Source: Metallyticus violacea
Taxonomy: Eukaryota; Arthropoda; Insecta; Mantodea; Metallyticidae
Assembly: GCA_030762175.1 (NCBI GenBank)
Contig: CM060841.1
Coordinates: forward strand, 8,418,501 to 8,482,500
Reading direction: 5' to 3'
DNA: 64,000 bases
Shown here: positions 55,649-64,000 of the stretch, piece after piece
Layout: every line of letters begins with the position of its first letter
Numbering within the stretch: the stretch's first letter is position 1
Position numbers and translations under genes: made by a program
Notes under the pieces: model-generated
Database searches by the model: none
Seen by the model: the letters and a program-made list of their open reading frames with translations, nothing else
Told to the model about the DNA's origin: nothing

Positions 55649-57104
55649 GTTTCAGTTGGAACAATGCCTCTATGTGATATGGCACAATGTCTGGAGTTTC
55701 AATCGTGTAGTTAAAAAAGAGGTCTAGAAAACTTTTAAAAAACAGTACACAAATTTCCTGGTCAGTTTTTCTCGAATAATGAGAAACTTCTTGAAGTTTG
55801 GGAAACTACCAGAAAATTTTATAAGCATGAACAGACTGAAAATGTACTGCACATTCCTGCATACCGCGACCATGTCTTTTAAAATGCTGACATATCTTGA
55901 ATTTCAAAGCAGATATTTCCTTCAATTTGCGGCAGCATAATCTCGGGGTGCACAACTATTACTATTACTCGTATAGCTTGCAAGCTTTCAGAACCTTAAT
56001 AACTTGAATTAGCACTCATAGTATACGAGAAGACCCTATAGAGTTTAATAATATTTTGTTTTATTTATGTCGTTTGTTGGGTTTATTTTGTTGAGTGACT
56101 GAACATAAATAACAAAAAGACAGAGGGAGCGAGTTTAATAAATATATTGTAATAATAGTTTTGCTAATTTTCATGGTTACTTATCGACGGCCCTTTGATT
56201 AAAGCTTGGAATCTGCAAGCTATAGTCTGTATACTTTCCATATTTTGAAATAAAACTTTGGCTGAAAGTAATACTTGGGGTTGATCTACTCAGGTTTTGA
56301 ATTTCCATTTTCTCTTCCAGTAGTTGCAAAGAAAAAGGCTTGGAATATAAGATTTGTGTATTTTTCAATTTATTTACATTCAGTTAACAAAAAACGAAAT
56401 AAGGCATTTACTTCACGAATTCACACAATGCTTCAGCAATTCCATTCAGAAACGATGACTACTAAGCAATCGCTGCTGAAACGCTGTAACTTCAAATGTA
56501 ACATTGTTTGAAACTGAAATAACTGCAAGTTTTTCCACGTTTCATATATATGACTGTGTTGCCATTCATAAACTGCTTCACTAATTTATCCAAGAGGTTT
56601 TTAAAATACTTTATTCAAGTGTGTAACACAACAACAATTAGTAGTACAAAATTGGAAGCATACGTACTTTCGTGGGAAGGCACGTGATTAGAGGCGACGT
56701 TACAGGTGGTGCACATACATAACGACTCTCATGGACAAGAGTCTACTCGTACAACTTCCTCCCACCTCCCTGTTTGTAATTTTGCATAAACTCATTGATT
56801 TGGGCCATGACTGGAAAGCAAGCCTCCTATGGATATTAACTGCAGAAACAAACATCAAGTTCAAATTAAAAGTACCTTAGAGTCTGCCGATTTGCAGATT
56901 TTTTATTCTTATCTTCCTAGCGAGTCAGCACATCATTTTCCGACAAATTAACACTGTGTGATCTTGAAATTTTGCACGCGACGTTCATGCATTTAAGGCA
57001 TGCTTTTTTCATGAAATAAACATTTATATCAAGTAGGATAAACACTCATGTTGCTTTTATTGACATTTTATTGTGCTACTGGAGATAAATAAGAACAAAA
57101 AATA

Positions 57105-57106
<2 letters not shown>

Positions 57107-57150
<44 letters not shown>
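57107..57150. repeat. (ATT)n microsatellite
   Basis: About 15 ATT units. Confidence 0.95.
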
Positions 57151-57153
<3 letters not shown>

Positions 57154-58346
57154 GAAAAATTTCAGAAATCTATAAAATGTTTAATTGTTTTAAGCTCTGT
57201 AATTTTGAAGCAATTCCCTAAACAATTTGATGAGTGTTAATGATTGTATTTCTAGTTGGTCCACATTTGTAACACATCTTTCATGTAAACAGGCATAGTG
57301 TCTGCAATAACATCAAGTTTTATGGTGCGATAGGGGCGCACCTGAGATAACTTCTATCACCAAATAGCTTTGCACTGTTAGTCATGCTATCTATAGAACA
57401 AATGTTCTTTCAGGACGAACAGTTACACATTTCGATTTCTACGCAGGTAGTCCCGTTTGCATCTGAATCATCCTTGCATTACCAATATATAAGCGAATAT
57501 TTAAAGGGTCGCCAGCTTGCACGAGAAACGTTATATCCTGCATGTAAATTTGGAAGCCACGAACTATGTTATGCAACCCCTGTCATTGCGTTAGGATTTA
57601 TGGCTCTTTTCTGTGATACAGAACATTATAAATCTCATTTATTTGCCATTTCAGTACTTTTCATTTTACTTTTCATTGTCCATATGCACATACCCTTAAA
57701 CATATCTGCATAAAGGTATATATCGTTCATCAACACACTTATTCGATAAAGTTAATCCACGTTTGTACGCAATGATTAATGACGGAGTGACATAAAGGTG
57801 TATGAGCTCGTGAAGTTGAAATGTTGCGTTTGTAGAATTTACATTAATTAATCAAAACCTGGTGACATAGCACCGTCAAGCGAAATTACATTACCTTAAT
57901 GCAACTGTCAAGATTAATGGACTCCACATTTTCTTTGCTAATAAGGTAGGCATACTTTAATTAATTTTGAGCTTTTAATGGAGTGGTATAGTTGTCAATT
58001 ATCAATCTCACTCCTTTCTTAATATATATATATAACTGTGGGTCACTTAGAATCGATCTCCCAAGAAAAGGCTAGGTTGCATACACAGAGGGTGCCAAAA
58101 ACGCATACACAATTCAAGCAAATAAAAAACTGTATTAATAAAACAAAATTGAAATCACTCAAACAGAAAATGATGAGCACTAATCATCTTAGACTTTTAC
58201 AGTTACAATGGCGCAATACACCTCAGAAGATTTGGGAATGAAACAATTTAAAAATTTAAGTATCATAAAGTTATATTCTGCAATCAGAAGAGACTGCTTC
58301 CTTCTGGGTAACCTTGATTTGTACAAGCTGCCATAGTGATAATTTA

Positions 58347-59584
58347 CGAGGATAGATCCATAAATTTCTGGCCTAACCATTTTCTAGATACAATAAAGAC
58401 AAAAACTATATTTCACTTTTCAATATAGTTACTCTTTATTGCAATACATTTGTCACATCTTCGAATTAACATTTCCACCCCCCCCCCAAATAGTCAGAAG
58501 TCTTGTATGCAAAATGAACATCATCCATCATTTTTTCGTCACACTTTTCCTTCGTCGAAGGATCCACTTGAATTTTGAGATGAGGAAATAGTCGCTGGGA
58601 GCTAGATTTGGGATGTAATGTGAATGGTCGATCTTCTTGAAGTCACATTTCTTCATATCTTCCTTTGCAACAAGAGCTGTGTGTACAGGCGCGTTGTCGT
58701 GAAGAAGCGCACACCCCACTCAGCTTTCCTCGCCTTTTCTCTTTGATGGAAGCACGTAGTCTGTGCAGTAGACCAGCATAGTACTCCCCATTTACTGTGG
58801 TGTTCCTCTTCTTGAAGTCAATGAAGAGTATTCCTTCACAGTTACAAAAAGTTGTGGCCATTATCTTCTTGGTTGACTGAGTGACCTTGGGCTTTAGAGG
58901 CCAGGTTTATGCCACTCCATTGATTGTCTTTTGGACAAGGGATCATAGTAGAGGACCATAGTTTCATATCCTGTAACAATGATTTATAGTATTTCTCTCT
59001 CGTTGCCATGGCAGAGCTCCAAAAATGCCTGATAACAGATGATTCGTTTCTGCTTTTGGACTGAGGAAAGAAGTCTAGACATCCATCTTGCACTAACCTT
59101 ATTCATGTTTTAATGTTCATAAATAATTCGAAGGATGTTGTTTTAGAAAGACCCAACTTTGAACCGCCGGTCTTCCACAATTTCTCCTTCCACAAGAGCG
59201 ATGTTTTCAGGATTGAGCACCTCCAAGGGCCGACCTGCACGCTCTTCGTCTTCAATGCTTTCTCGACCCCATTGGAAAAAAAATGCCCCTTCTTTTATGG
59301 TAGGTGCTTCCCCATATAAACCGTCCAATTCCTGTTTAATTTCATTTGGAGTATGTCTTTCCTTTGTGAAGAACTTAATAACAGCTCGAAACTCCATTTT
59401 GAACATGCCACAATCTTCTACACATAGCCTTCTTTATGCAACTATATCTGAACAACTGAACATAGCGGAGCGGAGGTTACAGCTGCAATAACTTACTTAA
59501 CAGACAAGGTATGACACCAGATAAGGCTTTTGTGAAGGCGATAATTCTTATCGGCGAGGCCGGAAACTTATGGACCAACCCTCA
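58347..59584 (-). mobile_element. MarA mariner copy 8, nearly full length with TIRs and TA duplication
   Basis: It is flanked by TA at 58345-58346 and 59585-59586, with MarA inverted repeats at both ends (CGAGGATAGATCCATAAATT left). The frame on the minus strand starts MFKMEFRAVIKFFTKERHTP at 59406. A deletion of about 20 bases removes part of the KVTEIAARL helix at about 59150. Later pieces are 58842-59093, 58643-58861 and 58528-58719. The last shows LLHDNAPVHTALVAKEDMKK and then LAPSDYF, so second- and third-Asp spacing is 34 residues (DD34D). Several frameshifts make it non-functional. Confidence 0.93.
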
Positions 59585-59586
59585 TA

Positions 59587-60732
59587 CCTCAATGAACTTT
59601 TTGGTCACTTGAATCTTTTGTTGAGATATTTTTGTGGTTTTCCAGGCGACTTCCCCCTATCATAATTTATATTCTAGCTTGAGAAAATTATCGTCCAGGA
59701 TGGTCATCTTCCAACCCTTCTTCTTTGTACACTTTACACTCACCTGAATCTGGATATTACCTTGTCTTACTCAGACAAGCACTAAGATACTGCACCATAG
59801 TGCAATGTCATTGCAAGAATTCTAACTTTGTTCCCCTAATACCTCACAATTCATGTTTATGTAGCAGCATTGTTTATTTTTTCATCACGCAAAAGAAATC
59901 AAGGTGGTTTTATTATTTTGCAACTACGGAACAGAGAGGATTTATGAGTCCCTTACAAACCAGCTGCCTGTCCCCTAATAAATGGTTTGTTATCAGAGCG
60001 TAACGCTCCCCATTGTATTTATCGACACTGCTATACATTTAAATGCTAAGGTATTCACAGTTTATAACAGCTACCGTGTCATTAAGAGGGCGAGGGTTTT
60101 AGCAGTTTCCTCACGTTTTGTCGGTTACTCAGTCACATGATTAGAGCTTCCCCGTTCTCGTCCATGATGGATCACATCTCACTGTGTCTGGAAAAGTGGC
60201 AATTTCAGGAGCTTGTGCCAGTGAAACACGAATTAATTGTCGGAGAATAACGGGCGGGTGGCAGGATGCAGACGCTGTCATCATTAGCTACTTGAACCTA
60301 GAGAAGCGCACGGAAATGACTAAAGGACTGAAATCAAGAGATCGCTGTTGCTGAAACCCTCCTTGCTGGTCTCATCTCACCTTCGTGATCTGTTTTGTCA
60401 GAAACTTTTGTACAGGTGTGAGATTTTCTCTATGACTGACTTTTTGTTAACATTAGAATCATAATAATAATAAGTTTTGAGTATTTAAAAACACGACATT
60501 CTGGAGTCAAACAAATGTCCAAGGGTTTCATTAGAGGCGGATGAGGTCCCACTCTGTAATTTTCTGTGTCCGTCTTATCTACTAATTACTTTACAATGAC
60601 GAAAATAGTTTGGAAGAACTAAAATTCTAAATCTTTGAAGAAAATAGAACTATCAGCATTAGCAAGAATTCTGACCTAATCTTAGACTGCTATTGAAGAA
60701 GGCATGTTCTAAGATTTTCATCAATAGCTGAA

Positions 60733-60772
<40 letters not shown>

Positions 60773-60984
60773 CACTTCTTGCTTAATAGATATGATGAAA
60801 AAATGTTTTGCGGTGTTATATCCTTTCAATTTACACTATTATAGTGCGTATTAATTCCTGTTTTCAGTGCCTATTACTAATTTTGTGATTTAAATAAACT
60901 TATTTTACGAAAGTACAACGCAACCAAATCATACAATTTTTATATTTATTTTCATAATTTTTATGTTGAGTGAATGAATTTCGT
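59587..60984. other. Spacer with candidate regulatory stretch 60.06-60.44 kb and (ATT)n
   Basis: The stretch 60060-60440 is non-repetitive, more GC-rich, lacks open frames and contains motifs such as ACGAATTAATTGTCGG and CATCATTAGCTACTTG. An (ATT)n lies at 60735-60769. The rest is AT-rich. Confidence 0.4.
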
Positions 60985-61540
60985 CTGGCTGAAAGCTAGA
61001 ACTGAGTTTTCGTTTTTGTGTACCGCCACGGGTGTACAGGTTGCATATGCCGTCGAAGCTAGGAACCGGCGGAGAAAAATCTTCGTCGCGATGTATAATA
61101 AACCAGTGCGCTTGTACCGACCGATATTTTACACCTTGCGCGGCTATTCGTGCTCACAGTGGTCGCGCAAGTGTCTCATGTTGGGGCTGGATTTCGTTCG
61201 TAGGTCCTGAGTTTGATGCACCTCGACTTTTTGGAATTCATTTTAGCCAGAGAATAGTATCTCAACGAAACAATCCTGTTCTGCAAGATAACCAATGCGT
61301 TCACTAATCAAGGATAGTTCAGAGTTGATTTTATAGGCAAGGATATCTCTCTGATACCCCAGTCTCCAGATTAACCTGTTGAGAACGTTTGGGCAGAAAT
61401 AAAGGAAACTCTGAAATACCCATCTCCTACTTCCTAGGCACCTGTTGACCTATGAAGCAGAGCTGAAGACGCGTGTAATTCCCTCACAGAAAGGCCAAAG
61501 TATTTTGTTTTATGCCCAGAAGAATTAACAAACTTTTCGA
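60985..61540 (+). pseudogene. Tc1-like transposase relic
   Basis: Frame 61032-61307 contains HSGRASVSCWGWISFVG (about 61155-61205), the block around the first catalytic region of Tc1-type transposases. Further on, 61335-61420 reads FIGKDISLIPQSPD, stop, PVENVWAEIKETLKY, matching the SPDLNPIENVW block that carries the catalytic Glu of DD34E elements. Stops and frameshifts are frequent, and no terminal repeats were recognised. It is separate from the mariner lineages, whose third residue is Asp. Confidence 0.68.
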
Positions 61541-64000
61541 GCATGAAGAATATTGGATTGAGTATTACATTTTGTATTATTTTTTTTTTCATAATTTTCA
61601 TTTTTAAAAGAAAACTCATCGTGACTTAAATGTAAATATTTATGTTATTTAAGGCAGAATATACCTTTCAAAGATACAAGCATTAAAACTTCCTCTTATA
61701 TTTAAAACTAACTGTATACTGAGTTATTGGTCATGTAAACAACGAAAACATTAAAAAAATAAAATGTAGAAATTGTTCGGGGTTGGAACCCACATTACCT
61801 CATATATTATCTATCAATCAATGCTTTAAACTGCTCGAACACTTTGTGGTTGGAAAGTCAAACCTGTTCTCTTTGATACACTTTCATATTAGAAAACAGG
61901 TACTGAAAGCCTTCTGTTAAACAATGAAAGTCCAATACATTTTTATATTTGTGGTTTTAATGAATATTATATGCTTTTCATAAGGTGTCACATTATTTAA
62001 TGTACTGTAGTAACATCGCTTGTAGCAACCTGCCTGCCTTCGGTTCGGTTTGCAAGCACGAAGGGGTCTTTGTTTCCGACAAGCGGCCTTTCATTATTTG
62101 AGTAAGTGTTCCAAACAACCTTAAATGATGGGTACATTTTTAAAACTAAAGATATTTTGCCAACATGCTACGCAGAAAGATATTCAAATTTCCTCGTGTA
62201 TCTGCAAACTTTCTATGCAAAATGGCCCAAAAATGTCAATCACTAAGTGAAGTTAATTCCCTACTTGGTGTAAAATCAAACTATTAACACAACATCATTT
62301 TTTACGAAAATCTTAAAATTACATGAACAAAAGAAACTTATTATATACAACCTGTTTATTCTTTTATTTAATTATTTATACATATTTGCTATTTTATTTT
62401 ATACCGACTTTAAAATTCGTGTAGAACAGCATTGCTCAGAAATTATACAATGGTTTTTGCAACATTCCAATCAATAAATAACCGTACTGGATAAAAAATG
62501 TTAAAAAATCAAAATGAAAAACTTTTAGTAAGATCAATATAGAACCAAATTATAGCTTAAAATATCTTATGGTCGATACTTGTATTTATCATTCAGAACA
62601 TAAAATTGAGTTTCATTAATGTAAGCTTACTTGCACTAAGATGAACAATATTGACTGTTCATTTTAAGAAGCTTTGGCCTCACTTAAGCGACAGCTTAGG
62701 TTGTGAATGTATTTGAAATGCGTACTTCTTTTGTTTCTAAATGTAGGAGCTATTTTTTTGCATTTGTATCTAACCTAATTATTAACATTTTATTGGCTTT
62801 GTAAAACTTTATCATGCACAGCTTCTGTTTGGCATTTCGGGACGACTGATATTCTGCACGAATTATATTTCGGGTTATGATTTTAGTGCTTCGTACAATA
62901 AACAAAAAGTTTTGCTTTTGTACGTCCCTACGCCCAATAAATAATTGTACGCTCGGATACAAACGAAGTTAAAATCAAAGGCGTATGCCATTCTGCTCTC
63001 ACAGAATAACGCAACGGAATTTCATGCAGCGTTATATATAAATATATCACGCATGACCTAGTCTACAGCGAGGGTCACAACTCACATCAAATGTTCTTAT
63101 GCTTCTGGAAATACACGGGGAAAAGCGTAAAACCTGGTTACAGCGCACAGATGACCGCGCACATACATTCATGCATGTACTTGTATTTTCCACGCTCTAC
63201 AGACTTAGAAGGGACCAATCTTTAAACCGGATAATATTTGAAACAGCGATCAAAATACGTGTATCGAGACAGAGAATATTTGCAACTATATGCTTGGTAA
63301 CTTGAAGGCTTAGATTGTGAGTGTTAGACCCTTTCAATGCCCTTTTGTTGCTTTAGAACACAGCTGTTTGTCTTACTTGAGTTATATACGAGTAATTATG
63401 GCGAAGCATTGAAACTGATAGCTTTGGGGTTTACTTTGACATTGCTCTACTTTTGATTGGATGTTGAAACAAATTTGTGATAGCTGGTGTATCACTTGAT
63501 TTTAACGTTTCTCTAAAGAAGAAAAGGGCCTGTGATATGTTCGCAGCAATATCAGACCAAATATTAAGTTTTTGCGGATGTTGTGTGTGATTCTCCATTC
63601 ATTGTGTATTTACGTTGTTTGACCTTATCGGTAGTTGTTCCTGTTGACAGATCCATTCAGACAGTATGTGTAAGAAAAATAATGCGTTCATCATTATTTT
63701 GCAATACTGCATATTTATGGTCCTCTAAAAATTCCTGTAAAAGTTGAATTTTATAAGAACTCTTAATCTTAAGAAGTTTGGGATTATATTTAATTAATTT
63801 TGTAGTTGAAGCTTTAAGAGAACACCCAATGCAGTTATTTTCATCAGTTGCACTTTTTGGATGACCTAAAGCTTTCAGTTTAAGCAAAGTTTCTTAAGAT
63901 CTTGTCAATATAGTGGAATGTACTAAAAAGTGTAGTTCTTTAAACATTAAGTTCATATTGTTATTATTATTAAATTAATATTTTATGTATGTAAATATTT
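61541..64000. other. AT-rich terminal stretch, nothing certain
   Basis: No gene was recognised. On the minus strand, 61786-61858 has GTTCGAGCAGTTTAAAGC and GGGTTCCAACCCC at tRNA-like spacing and could be a decayed tRNA-derived unit. A 76-codon frame at 63657-63887 (minus) has no family I know. Confidence 0.4.

Larger units (their letters stand above)
55181..58344. other. Long AT-rich spacer
   Basis: No gene was recognised. It holds a SINE-A scrap (55595-55648) and (ATT)n at 57107-57150. A 109-codon open frame at 57384-57713 (plus) has a hydrophobic C-terminal stretch (ISVLFILLFIVHMHIP) and no family I know; it is probably chance. A short (TA)n lies at about 58022-58034. Confidence 0.5.

Noticed and set aside
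57384..57713. 109-codon frame with a hydrophobic C-terminus
   Set aside because: No family similarity recognised; the length is reachable by chance in 64 kb read in six frames.
5624..59584. Annotating MarA pieces as host methyltransferase-transposase fusion genes
   Set aside because: Database names for mariner ORFs often borrow the name of a primate fusion gene. Here there is no SET domain and all copies are broken transposons.

Overview
The window is AT-rich nuclear DNA of an animal, most probably an insect with a large, repeat-rich genome. It holds at least four separate mariner-type transposase lineages and a Tc1-like remnant. It also holds dense tRNA-derived SINEs with target-site duplications, a LINE relic, and many (ATT)n, (TA)n and (GT)n microsatellites. 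Bacterial gene structure is absent: there are no operons, no Shine-Dalgarno sites and no long reading frames. A cockroach- or termite-like (Blattodea) or other hemimetabolous insect source is plausible from the repeat content, but that is inference and I would not assign a species.

I find no host protein-coding exon that I can defend. Every recognisable protein similarity belongs to a transposable element, and all of these are broken. The elements are: (1) the main mariner family, here called MarA, DD34D, with eight copies: 1655-2597 (+), 5624-6899 (-), 16189-16417 (-), 20111-20259 (-), 21190-21734 (-), 29356-30651 (-), 48344-49280 (-) and 58347-59584 (-); (2) three other mariner lineages at 16495-17510 (+), 31550-32723 (+) and 44303-45370 (-); (3) a Tc1-like relic at 60985-61540 (+); (4) an element with long terminal inverted repeats and a transposase fragment at 37457-37983; (5) a LINE (RTE-like) reverse transcriptase relic at 25790-26775 (-); (6) two diverged LTR-like repeats at 24700-25760 and 45560-46445, each with a sequence resembling a tRNA-Lys primer-binding site at one end.

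At least four tRNA-derived SINE families are present. SINE-A has a Ser/Leu-type head and 11 copies or fragments. SINE-B has an Arg-type head and nine copies, plus a related pair in a tandem duplication. SINE-C has an Ala-like head and three copies. SINE-E has a Glu/Asp-like head and two copies. A single further tRNA-like unit (SINE-D) is at about 29134-29215. Several SINEs keep clean target-site duplications (15, 12, 11, 11 and 8 bp), so they are the youngest insertions seen. Nesting gives relative ages: SINE-B lies inside the mariner relic at 44.3-45.4 kb, and SINE-C and SINE-A fragments abut truncated MarA copies.

Between the repeats are compositionally ordinary AT-rich stretches. A few more GC-rich, non-repetitive islands stand out (about 2.6-3.5, 7.4, 8.7-8.95, 14.48-14.95, 22.43-22.98, 30.96-31.23, 38.13-38.69 and 60.06-60.44 kb), some with long perfect palindromes or homeodomain-like motifs. 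They are the best candidates for conserved cis-regulatory DNA, but only cross-species alignment could show that. The layout fits an intergenic region or a very long intron filled by transposons. I did not find a convincing new multi-gene system.
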